This document shows positions 46,772-56,328 of a stretch of 64,000 bases of DNA, piece by piece (the stretch's first letter is position 1; every line of letters begins with the position of its first letter). Source of the DNA: Vreelandella lutescens (lineage in GTDB: Bacteria; Pseudomonadota; Gammaproteobacteria; Pseudomonadales; Halomonadaceae). The notes under the pieces are model-generated. The model saw only the letters and a program-made list of their open reading frames with translations, made no database searches and was not told the DNA's origin. Location: assembly GCF_014640815.1 (NCBI RefSeq), contig NZ_BMHM01000002.1, positions 496,001 to 560,000 of the forward strand. Direction: 5' to 3'. Position numbers and translations under genes: made by a program.

Positions 46772-48088
46772 CTAAAGCTTTAGACGCAGATGGTTGGCCA
46801 CTTCATCAATCAAAAAGTCAGGGACAGAGTGACGTTTAGCCAGTAATGTCCACTGCGCCACACTGGCGGTGATCTCATTCACGATGGTGTCGATTTTTTT
46901 GCGTGTAAATAGTGGGCTAAGCCGCTCAAGGGAGTAGATATCTTCCCGGACAAAATTGTCGCGTTTGCCATTCAGGCTCATCCAATGCTGGTTAACCCAA
47001 GGGCTACCCGGCTTGTAGCTATAGGCCAGATCATAGGCGGGCGCCAACTCCCAGACATCTCCTTTCAGCATGAAAGCAACGTTCTTGGCGTGATCATCGT
47101 GATTTCTAGCGACAATATTAAACACCATCCTACGCAACAGCTGCTCCGCGTCTCTCGCACTTAGCCGCAGTTGTCGTGCAACAGCAAATAACTCCGCGTA
47201 TGAGAAAGATCCCGGCTGCTTATAATCAACGTGAGCAATTCCATTTAGCGTCTGCACATGCTGTTTATGGTTGCCGATACGGTCAAAACGTTGAGTAATA
47301 AAGTGACGACGATCACCTTCATTCAGCAACCGGCAAGGCATCATGTCGATACCGCACTCGGTTGCTAGTAAATGATAGACGTACTCCATGGCTCCATAGC
47401 CCAAAGGGTCACCAAAGGTCTCGCGATTTTTATTTTGGTCACTTACTCCATCAAATTTTATTAAATAATGGGTAAACCCCTCTGGAATATCGGTTTGGCC
47501 AGAACGTACTTGAGAAAAAGTGTCGTCACACGCTAGTACTGCTTTTGGACGCGCACCTCCTGCACTCATACCTACCGATAGCAGCGCCATCATTGCCTCA
47601 CGATCCTCTTGCCCGTCTCTTGAAAGCTCTACTGAAAAGGATGAGCGGCTATCTAAAATATCCTGGGCGATACTCACGAGAGAGGCTATTTCTAGCTGAG
47701 ATGACGCATTAAGGCTCTTTAGCTTTGTAGCAGGCGCATATTCAAGCGCCCCCATGCCTCTTTTGCCCGTATATTGTAAGCGTTGAAGAGGCGTTATATC
47801 ACTTGGCTGCCCGCCGCGACTGGCCACCCAGGCATTGAGCACTGCGTTACCAAAATCATCCGGCAGCGAGTCTGCGATTAAGCCAGGCAAGCCTCTGAAC
47901 GTTGCAGTGCTTAATTCAGGAAAGGCGTAAATGCGGTTAGCCAACGGCATTTTAAGGGGCGAGAGCTCAATCCCTTTTTTGATAAACGCAGAGTCGTATT
48001 CGAAAGCGCCCTCACCTCGCTGAGAGTCAAAGCTCACGGCCCCCACTAGCTGTCCTTGATAGTTAACTTTGACAACTTCCATTACCAT
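46772..48088 (-). CDS. hipA: HipA family kinase toxin
   Basis: This 438-residue protein is a HipA-type serine/threonine kinase. In E. coli the family member phosphorylates glutamyl-tRNA synthetase and causes persistence. It shows an N-terminal HipA_N domain (about 1-110), the nucleotide-loop region SAGGARPKAVLA at about 174-185, HYLIKFDG, the catalytic loop NIVARNHDDHAKN near 305-317 and the metal-binding PAYDLAYS near 332. The sequence is AT-richer than its neighbours, suggesting later acquisition. Its ATG overlaps the end of the antitoxin gene. The start could instead be the ATG at 48082. Confidence 0.9.
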   Translation of the reverse strand: MVMEVVKVNYQGQLVGAVSFDSQRGEGAFEYDSAFIKKGIELSPLKMPLANRIYAFPELSTATFRGLPGLIADSLPDDFGNAVLNAWVASRGGQPSDITPLQRLQYTGKRGMGALEYAPATKLKSLNASSQLEIASLVSIAQDILDSRSSFSVELSRDGQEDREAMMALLSVGMSAGGARPKAVLACDDTFSQVRSGQTDIPEGFTHYLIKFDGVSDQNKNRETFGDPLGYGAMEYVYHLLATECGIDMMPCRLLNEGDRRHFITQRFDRIGNHKQHVQTLNGIAHVDYKQPGSFSYAELFAVARQLRLSARDAEQLLRRMVFNIVARNHDDHAKNVAFMLKGDVWELAPAYDLAYSYKPGSPWVNQHWMSLNGKRDNFVREDIYSLERLSPLFTRKKIDTIVNEITASVAQWTLLAKRHSVPDFLIDEVANHLRLKL

Positions 48089-48414
48089 TCAGCGGGACCC
48101 TCATCACTATTATGCTTACGCTGCCCAGAGGCACGTTGTCGTTGTCTGCCTTGTAGTTTGGCAAGTTGAATGGGTGAGACAGCCGCTGGGGGCAAAAAGA
48201 GGTCTAACTGCGAGGTGAGCCCCAACACCTGCATAATCGCCAACAGTGCCTCTAGTTGGACTTGCCCTTTTTCGGCATTTATCACGATTTTACGAGACAC
48301 ACCTGCCTGCAGAGCGACCTCAGTTTGTGTCAAATCACTGTTAAGTCTTGCTTGTTTCAGCCGCTGGCCAAGCTCTTCGGCGATAGCTGCAGGCGTGGCA
48401 TCACTCATCCACAT
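48082..48414 (-). CDS. hipB: HipB-like XRE antitoxin/repressor
   Basis: This 110-residue protein has an XRE helix-turn-helix at about 14-70 (LGQRLKQARLNSDLTQTEVALQAGVSRK) and a basic C-terminal tail ending in Glu-Trp. Upstream of and overlapping the HipA start by seven bases, it fits the antitoxin that neutralises HipA and represses the operon. The start has AAGGT six bases upstream on the minus strand. Several GCACTTTAT motifs lie just upstream and are good candidates for its operators. Confidence 0.88.
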   Translation of the reverse strand: MWMSDATPAAIAEELGQRLKQARLNSDLTQTEVALQAGVSRKIVINAEKGQVQLEALLAIMQVLGLTSQLDLFLPPAAVSPIQLAKLQGRQRQRASGQRKHNSDEGPAEW

Positions 48415-48469
48415 AAAGTACCTTTTTAAGCACCTAAAAGATTATTTTAGCGCTATTGCCCGAATAATG

Positions 48470-48499
48470 GCACTTTATGGGCATTGATTGATAAAGTGC
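48470..48499. promoter_or_regulatory. Probable HipB operator (inverted repeat)
   Basis: GCACTTTAT at 48470-48478 and its exact reverse complement ATAAAGTGC at 48491-48499 are separated by 12 bases, 56 bases upstream of the hipB ATG. A degenerate ATAAAGTA overlaps the hipB start region at 48413-48420. Multiple dyads upstream of hipB match how HipB controls its operon in E. coli. Confidence 0.65.
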
Positions 48500-48547
48500 A
48501 AAAAAAGGGACATAACGCTTAAAAATATGTGTAATGTTCCAAATATA

Positions 48548-48556
48548 GCACTTTAT
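48548..48556. promoter_or_regulatory. Additional copy of the hipB-upstream motif
   Basis: A third perfect GCACTTTAT lies at 48548-48556, followed by GGAC as the first copy is followed by GGGC. It is 134 bases from the hipB start and abuts the end of the neighbouring Smr gene, so it could be a distal operator half-site. Confidence 0.5.
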
Positions 48557-48563
48557 GGACTTA

Positions 48564-49154
48564 TCAACCACGCCGTTTCTGCTGGCGTTCTCGGTTATTG
48601 GCTTTGGCGCGATCGCTTTTACGCAGCATTACCCACGTTGCTCCTAACCCTCCTTCAGAAGGCTGGGCCGATACATAGGCCTGCACTTCATCGAATTGCA
48701 TCAGCCATTTAGCCATATAAGAGCGCAGCACGTTGGCGGGGCTATCGAGCTCCCGCCCTCTTCCGTGCACGATTAATACCGAACGCAGATCATGGGCGTA
48801 GGCTTCGTGAATAAAAGGAAACAGCATCCTGCGGCATTCGGCGAGTGGCCGTCTTAATAAATGCAGCTGCGCCTGCACGCTGTAACCGCCGTGCTTTAAT
48901 TTATCGACCACACCTTGTTGAATCCCTTCACGACGAAACTCAATCGGATCAAATGGGGGGAGCAGGTCAACAAAGTCGTCAGATAAAAAGTTACGCTCAT
49001 CTAAGCGCTCCGCAGCGCTTTCACGTCTGGCTAGCTGGGCCTCTGAGGGCCGCTGACGTTGGGGGCCTGTATCTGCACGGTTACGCTGGGGAAGAGGCTT
49101 CACATCGCCCACCAGCGCGCGGAAGTCCATCTCATCACGAAGTGTCTGGCTCAT
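48564..49154 (-). CDS. Smr domain protein (putative endonuclease)
   Basis: This 196-residue protein has a basic disordered N-terminus (about 1-60) and a C-terminal Smr domain (about 88-185). The core motif is VLIVHGRGRE, matching the HGxG element of Smr domains, and QLHLLRRPLAECRR corresponds to the first LDLHG element, here divergent. SmrA/SmrB-like proteins nick DNA or cleave mRNA on collided ribosomes; which applies is not known. GAGGAG precedes the ATG on the minus strand. The C-terminal tail is Arg/Lys-rich. Confidence 0.85.
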   Translation of the reverse strand: MSQTLRDEMDFRALVGDVKPLPQRNRADTGPQRQRPSEAQLARRESAAERLDERNFLSDDFVDLLPPFDPIEFRREGIQQGVVDKLKHGGYSVQAQLHLLRRPLAECRRMLFPFIHEAYAHDLRSVLIVHGRGRELDSPANVLRSYMAKWLMQFDEVQAYVSAQPSEGGLGATWVMLRKSDRAKANNRERQQKRRG

Positions 49155-49301
49155 AACAGGCTCCTCCGATAGGGTCTAATGCCCAGTCTATTACCTAGGC
49201 GACAATGCTTATCGTAGCAAAATCACCGACGCTGCTTAAGACTTGTCTTGTGGTTAACAGTTCTGCACCCTACAACGTCACTGTTTGCGTAGGATATTGG
49301 C

Positions 49302-49778
49302 ATGATTTGGTTAAAGCGGTTAGTGATTGGCTCACTCTTGTGCCTGGCGGGATTGGCCGTATGGCTATGGCTGACCATGTTGAGCCCGTGGTTCTATGAT
49401 CGCCCAGAGGAGCTACCCGCTATTGAGCAGCGCACGCATCAAGTATTTGTCTATGGCACGCTGCGTTACCTGCCCGTACGCTGGGTGGTAATGGGTTCTT
49501 CCGGCTCGCCTGAGCCAGCGCGCCTTCATGGGTTTGAGCGCCAAGGGTTGGATCTTACTGCGAGCACAGGCAAATATGTTGATGGCTTGCTACTCACAGT
49601 GACACCAGAAGCACTGGCACGGTTGGACCGCTATGAGCAGTTGGGCATTCGCTATGAGCGCGTCAAACAGACTCTCGCCGACGGCAGCTCTGCCTGGGTC
49701 TATATGCGCCTTCCCATGGTAGGGCAGTTAAACATCCCCTCTCCTGCCCAAGGAGTAGCTCTGTTAACATACGATTAG
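49302..49778 (+). CDS. Membrane-anchored gamma-glutamylcyclotransferase-like (AIG2) protein
   Basis: This 158-residue protein has an N-terminal membrane helix (about 5-27, LVIGSLLCLAGLAVWLWLTM) followed by a GGCT/AIG2-like domain. The domain shows the substrate loop VFVYGTLRYLP at about 49-59 and DGLLLTVTPEALARLDRYEQLG, with the conserved LDRYE. The anchor probably places the domain in the periplasm, unusual for a family mostly known as cytosolic cyclotransferases. The activity is therefore uncertain. AGGA precedes the ATG. Confidence 0.82.
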   Translation: MIWLKRLVIGSLLCLAGLAVWLWLTMLSPWFYDRPEELPAIEQRTHQVFVYGTLRYLPVRWVVMGSSGSPEPARLHGFERQGLDLTASTGKYVDGLLLTVTPEALARLDRYEQLGIRYERVKQTLADGSSAWVYMRLPMVGQLNIPSPAQGVALLTYD

Positions 49779-49794
49779 TTTTTAATGACCGTGA

Positions 49795-50459
<665 letters not shown>

Positions 50460-50460
<1 letters not shown>

Positions 50461-50855
50461 TGAGGCAATGGCTAGAAGGGCTTGAAGATAAGCATGGCCT
50501 TGATCAGCTGACCCGGCTAACGCGACAACTGGTCATTGGTAGCTTTATTGTTCTGCTGCTACTGGTGATTTATCGCGGCTTTTTTATTCAAGGAGAAACC
50601 TTTAACTGGCGACCGGTCGTTGCCTTTGTACTGCCACTCATACTGTTCTTACCGTCTATCATTGGCCAGCGAGCACGCGGGCATGCATGGCTTGCCTTTG
50701 TCAGTCTGCTCTACTTTACGCAAGGCGTTATGCTCGCCACATTACCGGGGCAAGGCATGCGTGGCGTGCTAGAAGCCGTTGTATCGCTAATACTGTTTAC
50801 AGGCTGTATGGGCTATGCGCGCTTTCGCAGCCGTCAGCAGCGTCTCAATGGCTAA
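50460..50855 (+). CDS. DUF2069 membrane protein
   Basis: This 131-residue inner-membrane protein has about four hydrophobic helices in the DUF2069 arrangement (for example QLVIGSFIVLLLLVIYRGFF and WRPVVAFVLPLILFLPSIIG). DUF2069 proteins are commonly encoded directly after wrbA in gammaproteobacteria, as here. Their function is unknown. I chose the ATG at 50460, which overlaps the wrbA stop. Confidence 0.85.
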
Positions 50856-50861
50856 CGTTGA

Positions 50862-51548
50862 CTAATAAAACCACAGCCAGCCACTAATCCCTGCCGCGAT
50901 CAGCAGCGCGCCAATCGCATAGCGCTTGTGCGCACGAGAAACGGCAGGTTTCTCATCGGCTGGCGCGTTTGTGAAGCGTTTCACGCCCGTCAGCATCGCG
51001 GGTACTAAGCGCTCCCCCTGCAGGGTATGCCACACCAAACCTGCTAGATGTAGGCCAATCAAGATCAATAACAGGTCGCTGTTCAACGAGTGTAGCCTTG
51101 GCATTACATCGCCCAATGCTGGGCCAAATAGCCCGTAAAGCGGTGCCTGAAAGAAAATGTCATCACTAAGAAATAGCCCACTAAGCGCTTGAAATCCCAA
51201 TGACAATAGCAACAAAACAACCATCCATCCGCCGAGCGGATTGTGGCTTGCATAGCGCGGCGCGCGGCGCATTACCAGCGCCTTGGCATAGTGCGCGGTC
51301 GTTTTGGGGCCATAGAGAAAGCTACTAAAACGAGCGTAGGTGGTGCCTACTAACCCCCAGATAAATCGAAAAACCAGCAGGCCAATAATGATATAGCCGG
51401 CCTGTGCATGCACCTCAATGGGGAATAAAAACGGGGCTCCCGTGGTTTTAGTGGTGTAAAAGGAGATCACCACCGCTGCCAACAAGGACCAGTGAAACAA
51501 GCGGATCAACCTATCCCATACAGCTATGCGTGTAGTGCGACTCTGCAT
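50862..51548 (-). CDS. Cytochrome b561-like membrane protein
   Basis: This 228-residue inner-membrane protein has about five helices and belongs to the cytochrome b561/Ni-Fe-hydrogenase b-type group. Candidate haem ligands are the His in RLFHWSLLAAVVISF (helix 1), EVHAQAGYIIIG (helix 2) and HLAGLVWHTLQGERLV (helix 4). Such proteins pass electrons between quinols and periplasmic cytochromes. No c-type partner is encoded next to it. I chose the ATG at 51548 because GAGGATAG precedes it; two in-frame ATGs lie further upstream. It is convergent with DUF2069. Confidence 0.85.
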   Translation of the reverse strand: MQSRTTRIAVWDRLIRLFHWSLLAAVVISFYTTKTTGAPFLFPIEVHAQAGYIIIGLLVFRFIWGLVGTTYARFSSFLYGPKTTAHYAKALVMRRAPRYASHNPLGGWMVVLLLLSLGFQALSGLFLSDDIFFQAPLYGLFGPALGDVMPRLHSLNSDLLLILIGLHLAGLVWHTLQGERLVPAMLTGVKRFTNAPADEKPAVSRAHKRYAIGALLIAAGISGWLWFY

Positions 51549-51744
51549 CAAGCTATCCTCTATCGTCATACTGGTAGAGTTTCTCATTTATTGCTGTTTT
51601 CTCATAGAAGGATTCCGCACGCCTGCCAACGCTTTCACAATATGACGATCGTTTGAACTGACACACCGAACAACACTTGAGCTTTATCGGTAGACCAGCG
51701 AACATGACCATAATGCAACTTATAACTGCAAGGGAGCTTCATCG

Positions 51745-52389
51745 ATGACACGTAATATTGCCGACGTCAGGCGTGACTATGAGGGCGGGCGTTTAGACGA
51801 GGCGCAAACCCCAGACAACCCGTTTGTGATGTTTGATGAGTGGTTTAGCCTAGCGCTTGAAAACGAAGGTAAAGATGGCAATGCCATGACGCTTGCCACA
51901 GTGGATAGCCAGGGTCGCCCCCACGCACGGGTTGTACTTCTCAAGGGGTTTGATGAAAAGGGCATGGTGTTTTTCACCAACTACCATAGCCATAAAGGTA
52001 GCGAATTAAACAATGTTCCTTTTGCGGCGCTCACGTTCTGGTGGCCATCGCTATCGCGTCAAGTACGTATCGAAGGTCGCGTCGAGCAAGTCTCCGCTGA
52101 AGAGTCGGATGAGTACTTTAGCAGCCGCCCCCGTGGCAGCCAGTTAGGCGCTTGGATTGCGACTCAAAGTGTAGTGATTCCTGACCGCAACTGGATTGAA
52201 GAGCGGCAAAAACGCTTTGAGCAAGCCTATGAGGGCCAGGATATTCCACGCCCTATTCACTGGGGTGGCTACCGGGTAAATCCGGAAATGATCGAGTTTT
52301 GGCAGGGTCAGCCCAGCCGCCTGCACGACCGACTGCGCTATGAGCGTCGCGACGGTGGTGAATGGAGCCGTTTCCGCCTAGCGCCTTAG
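51745..52389 (+). CDS. pdxH: Pyridoxamine 5'-phosphate oxidase
   Basis: PdxH oxidises pyridoxine or pyridoxamine phosphate to pyridoxal phosphate with FMN. The 214-residue protein has the FMN-binding MTLATVDSQGRPHARVVLLKGF and FFTNYHSHKGSEL, and the C-terminal signature EFWQGQPSRLHDRLRYER characteristic of PNPOx. Length and motifs are normal. AAGGGAG precedes the ATG. A terminator follows. Confidence 0.96.
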   Translation: MTRNIADVRRDYEGGRLDEAQTPDNPFVMFDEWFSLALENEGKDGNAMTLATVDSQGRPHARVVLLKGFDEKGMVFFTNYHSHKGSELNNVPFAALTFWWPSLSRQVRIEGRVEQVSAEESDEYFSSRPRGSQLGAWIATQSVVIPDRNWIEERQKRFEQAYEGQDIPRPIHWGGYRVNPEMIEFWQGQPSRLHDRLRYERRDGGEWSRFRLAP

Positions 52390-52416
52390 CCCCCTTTCGC
52401 CGCTTTGCCTACACGC

Positions 52417-52450
52417 AAAAGCCTGCTGACATTTGTCAGCAGGCTTTTTT
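52417..52450. terminator. Bidirectional terminator between pdxH and the Pat gene
   Basis: GCCTGCTGAC pairs perfectly with GTCAGCAGGC across an ATTT loop (10 bp), with AAAA to the left and TTTTTT to the right. It lies between convergent genes. Confidence 0.92.
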
Positions 52451-52462
52451 ATCAGCAACGCG

Positions 52463-55210
52463 TTAATCGGGTTGGCTCTCCAAGCGGTGGCGCTGCCATT
52501 CGCTATCGGGCTCGTTTAAGCGCAACACCGCGTCAATCACCTGCTCTTCCATATTGTAACGACAACGGAAGCCAAGATGCTTCATGAGTGCTCGCATGGG
52601 GTGATTATCCACCATGATTTTACCGATCATCTCTAGCGTGCCAATGCTGGTGCAGTAGTCGATCATCTTCTTCATCAGCAGGCTGCCAATCCCAAGCCCC
52701 TGCAAATCATCACGAATAATAATGGAAAACTCGGTACGAATGTTATCCGGGTCGTTCCACACCCGCACGACCCCTAACATCTCCTTACTGCCGTCATCAT
52801 GCTGATGCTCGGCGATAAAGGCCATTTGGCGGTCATAGTTAATATGCGACAGGATAGAGAGATCCCGTTGAGTAAGGTTTGATTTGTTATGGAAGTAGCG
52901 AAAACGAATGCTCTCTTCCGATAGCTGTCGATGAAAGGTGGTAATGAGCGGCGCATCCTCGGCACGAATCGGCCGCACTTCCACTTGCCAGCCATTTTTC
53001 AACGTGACCCACCCTCGCAGCTCTTCTGGGTAAGGCATAATCGCAAAACGGGCTGGATGACCTAAATCCATCGCAAAATCGACGGCCAGCATGCCATCGC
53101 GATTCAGCAGCAACGGGTTAAGTTCAAGGCCACGCAAGTCGGTTAAGTCAGAAGCCATTTGCGATAGCTTTACGAGTAACTGGCAAAGGTGCTGAATATC
53201 CCGTTCAGGGTCAGCTGAGTGTTCACGAATCAAGGATGCCGCGTGAGTGCGGCCTACCACATCGGATGCAAGGCTCATATTTAGCGGCGGCAGCGCGACC
53301 TGTCGATCCGCTAGTACGTTCACCTTATACCCACCAATTCCAAACACAATTAAAGGCCCAAACACTGGGTCCCGCGTGATGCCGGCACAGATCTGCATAG
53401 AGTGCTTACCGCGCTGCATAGGCTGTAAGCAGTATTCGTGAATGGCATGTTCAGGAAACTTCTCTTGCACCTTATCGCCCAGTCGCCGAACGCCGTCGGC
53501 GACCTGCTCTGGCGTTTCCAGGTCCTGCAGTAACCCGGCAGAAATTTTATGCGGGTGCTTGCGGTAGCGGTATGGTCGACAGTTACCCTCGTGAACGACC
53601 TTTAACGCTTTGGGCCCAGCAAAGCGCTCTGCCACGACTAGGGCCTCTTCTGGGGAGTGGACATAGACGCTAGTGGCGGTAGGAATACCGTAAGCTTCCA
53701 GCACCTGGGCGGTTTCAGAGTGAGTAAGCGTCTGGCGACCCTGCTCTTTTGCCTGTTTGATCAGCGCCCTGCACTCTGCGCGTATTTCCGGGCTGGTGGA
53801 GAATGGCAGACTGGGCGGGATTTCATGCAGCAGCGCCTGAACGCGTTGATAGTCCACCATATGCATAAACGCCTTAACGGCTTTTTCAGGCGAGGTGTAG
53901 GTAGGAATACCGGCAATATTGCAAACATGACGGGCGTTGAGCGCCTCTTTCAACCCCATCCAGCTGGTCAATAAATTACGTTTAAACGTTTTACGCTGAT
54001 CAATCAGAGCCTGGGCGGTTATCTGAGAAGGTGCTAAACGCGTGGGCGCGTGAACGACCAGTACGGCATCGACATTAGGGTCAGCGGTGACGATTTGCAG
54101 CGCTTCCACAAAGCGTTCAGGCGTTGCGTTACCGCCTAAATCGACAGGGTTTTCCCCCGGCTTGCTCATATCAACCTGGCTTTTATGCAGCGCCATTTGG
54201 GTTTCTTGGTTGAATTCAGCGAGCTTACCGCCGGCACTGATCAGCTTATCGATGGCTAGCATGGCAGGCCCAAGGCCGTTAGACACAATCGCCAAACGGT
54301 CGCCGCGTAGTGGCTTCATGCGTGACAGCGTCTCAAGCGCATCGAGCATCTCGTCGGAGTCGTTTACCCGGACAACACCCGCCCGCGCAAAGGCGGCATC
54401 AAACACCACATCGCGGTTGGCAATGCCCGGCGTGGGTGGCATGCCAGAAATATCCGACTGCGGCGTGCGCCCGCTTTTAATGGCCACCACCAATCGGTTC
54501 CGAGACGCATCCCGCACAGACGTCATGAAGTGCTGGGCGTCGGTGACTCGTTCAAGATGCAGTAGGATGGCCTGAGCCGGGGAAAACTGATTCACATAGT
54601 CAATCAAATCGGGCAGCAGCACATCGACGCTGTCGCCCACGGTAATCAAATGCGAGAAGCCGACATCACGGCCTGCCGCCCAATCGATCATCGCGTTGGC
54701 CAACATGCCTGACTGGCCTAAATACGCCACCTTGCCTGCCTTAACCGGCTGACTGGCATAAGAAGCGTTGAGCTTTTTACCGGGAACAATCAACCCCATA
54801 CACTCCGGCCCAAGCACACGAATGCCTGATTCCAGAGCGGCTTGTAACATGCGCTGCCGAATAGAGCCTTTATTCCCCTCATCGCGGTCCAGGTAAGCTC
54901 CGCCAGAGAGCACCAACGCAGCTTTCACGCCGAATTTCCCCAGCTTCTTGATGAGCTTTGGCACACCATCAATAGGAGAGCAGACGACGGCTAGGTCTGG
55001 TACTTCAGGCAGTTCTTCCACCGTGCGCACGCAGTCAACACCAAAGACCGTCTCGTAGCCCCTCAGGTTAACGGCCCAGAGCTTGCCTCTAAAACCGCCC
55101 TCTTGAAGATTGCCCAATACCAAACCACCCAGAGACTCGGGCTTTTCAGAGGCACCGAACACTGCAACCGAGCGAGGTTCAAAAAAATGATGCAGAAAGC
55201 GTGTGCTCAC
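52463..55210 (-). CDS. Pat/YfiQ-type protein lysine acetyltransferase with acyl-CoA synthetase domains
   Basis: This 915-residue protein has, in order, a CoA-binding domain (about 8-130), a succinyl-CoA-ligase-like region, an ATP-grasp domain (about 475-695) and a C-terminal GNAT domain (about 745-890, with the acetyl-CoA loop DDLQGLGIGSLLMKKM). In active ADP-forming acyl-CoA synthetases a catalytic His sits in SHTGALAGSD; here that segment reads PPTPGIANRD, so the synthetase half is probably regulatory, as in Salmonella Pat/E. coli YfiQ. The start is GTG at 55210 with AGGGGAG eight bases upstream. It is divergent from a deacetylase-family gene. Confidence 0.9.
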   Translation of the reverse strand: MSTRFLHHFFEPRSVAVFGASEKPESLGGLVLGNLQEGGFRGKLWAVNLRGYETVFGVDCVRTVEELPEVPDLAVVCSPIDGVPKLIKKLGKFGVKAALVLSGGAYLDRDEGNKGSIRQRMLQAALESGIRVLGPECMGLIVPGKKLNASYASQPVKAGKVAYLGQSGMLANAMIDWAAGRDVGFSHLITVGDSVDVLLPDLIDYVNQFSPAQAILLHLERVTDAQHFMTSVRDASRNRLVVAIKSGRTPQSDISGMPPTPGIANRDVVFDAAFARAGVVRVNDSDEMLDALETLSRMKPLRGDRLAIVSNGLGPAMLAIDKLISAGGKLAEFNQETQMALHKSQVDMSKPGENPVDLGGNATPERFVEALQIVTADPNVDAVLVVHAPTRLAPSQITAQALIDQRKTFKRNLLTSWMGLKEALNARHVCNIAGIPTYTSPEKAVKAFMHMVDYQRVQALLHEIPPSLPFSTSPEIRAECRALIKQAKEQGRQTLTHSETAQVLEAYGIPTATSVYVHSPEEALVVAERFAGPKALKVVHEGNCRPYRYRKHPHKISAGLLQDLETPEQVADGVRRLGDKVQEKFPEHAIHEYCLQPMQRGKHSMQICAGITRDPVFGPLIVFGIGGYKVNVLADRQVALPPLNMSLASDVVGRTHAASLIREHSADPERDIQHLCQLLVKLSQMASDLTDLRGLELNPLLLNRDGMLAVDFAMDLGHPARFAIMPYPEELRGWVTLKNGWQVEVRPIRAEDAPLITTFHRQLSEESIRFRYFHNKSNLTQRDLSILSHINYDRQMAFIAEHQHDDGSKEMLGVVRVWNDPDNIRTEFSIIIRDDLQGLGIGSLLMKKMIDYCTSIGTLEMIGKIMVDNHPMRALMKHLGFRCRYNMEEQVIDAVLRLNEPDSEWQRHRLESQPD

Positions 55211-55316
55211 GGATGCGTCTCCCCTGAAGTGAATGACTACTGTGTACGACTTATTGACACTGTCGCGCAAGCCCCCGTGGCGATTAAGGTGGCTTTAACG
55301 TTACCGGAGCGCTTGC

Positions 55317-56258
55317 ATGATCACTGCCTACCTTACCCACCCCCACTGCGCATTGCACCACATGGGGCCAGAACATCCTGAAAGTCCACTGCGGCTAGAG
55401 GCGATCCGTGCGCGCCTATCTCTTTCTGGGCTATTGCAGCAAACCATGCAGGCCGATGCTAAAGAGGCTTGCGATGAAGCACTGGCCCGTGTGCATCCGC
55501 TTCGCCACCTAAATGCACTGGAGAAATGTCTGCCTTCAGAGGGTATCGTGACGCTGGATAGCGACACAATGATGAATCCAGACAGCCTAAAAGCCGCCAG
55601 AGTGGCCGCCGGCGCAGTGGTTCGCGGTGTGGATCAGGTGTTTAAGCGCCAAGCGGACAACGTATTTTGCGCGGTGCGGCCGCCAGGACATCACGCGGAA
55701 GCCTCGGATGCGATGGGGTTTTGCTTTTATAACAACATTGCCGTAGGCGCGGCTCATGCCAGAGCGAAATATGGCGCTAAACGCATTGCCATCCTCGATT
55801 TTGATGTGCACCAGTGTAACGGCACCATCGATATCTTTAAGAACGACCCCGACGTACTGATTTGCACCAGCTTTCAATACCCTTTTTACCCTTGGCGCTA
55901 CTTGCGTAGCGAATGGCAAAATGTCGTCAACACCCCACTCGAAGTAGGCACTGCGAGCCAAGAGTATCGCCGCGTGATTGAACGCCAATGGTTGCCCGCG
56001 CTACACGCGTTTAAACCCGATTTGGTAATGCTATCGGCAGGCTTTGATGCGCATAAAGATGACCCCATGGGCGATATCTGTTTGGAAGATGAGGACTTCT
56101 ACTGGGTGACACATCTAGCCATGGAAATTGCGGCGCTTTATGCGGAAAACCGCGTGGTGTCTGTATTGGAAGGCGGCTATAACCCCACGTCACTTGCCAG
56201 CGGGGCTGAGGCACATATAAAAGCACTGCTCGGCCTACCTTTTACCAATACACCCTAG
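55317..56258 (+). CDS. Histone deacetylase family protein
   Basis: This 313-residue protein is a class II-like arginase-fold deacetylase. It shows CAVRPPGHHAEASDAMGFCFYNN with the tandem active-site His, zinc ligands Asp and His in LDFDVHQCNGT, the third Asp in SAGFDAHKDDP, and the Gly-rich VLEGGYN end. A Cys replaces the usual Gly in HQGNGT. Bacterial members remove acetyl groups from polyamines or from protein lysines. It starts about 107 bases from the divergent Pat gene, which suggests a reversible acetylation module. The next gene is an XRE-cupin regulator. Confidence 0.88.
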   Translation: MITAYLTHPHCALHHMGPEHPESPLRLEAIRARLSLSGLLQQTMQADAKEACDEALARVHPLRHLNALEKCLPSEGIVTLDSDTMMNPDSLKAARVAAGAVVRGVDQVFKRQADNVFCAVRPPGHHAEASDAMGFCFYNNIAVGAAHARAKYGAKRIAILDFDVHQCNGTIDIFKNDPDVLICTSFQYPFYPWRYLRSEWQNVVNTPLEVGTASQEYRRVIERQWLPALHAFKPDLVMLSAGFDAHKDDPMGDICLEDEDFYWVTHLAMEIAALYAENRVVSVLEGGYNPTSLASGAEAHIKALLGLPFTNTP

Positions 56259-56328
56259 CGCCACCTGCGGATGGGCAGCTGTGATACTATGCGGCTTCCA
56301 TGTTGCCCTCCATTTTTACGTGACCGTT

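Noticed and set aside
48488-48712. 74-residue plus-strand open frame between hipB and the Smr gene
   Set aside because: Most of it lies opposite the Smr coding sequence and the upstream part covers the operator repeats; no family resemblance.
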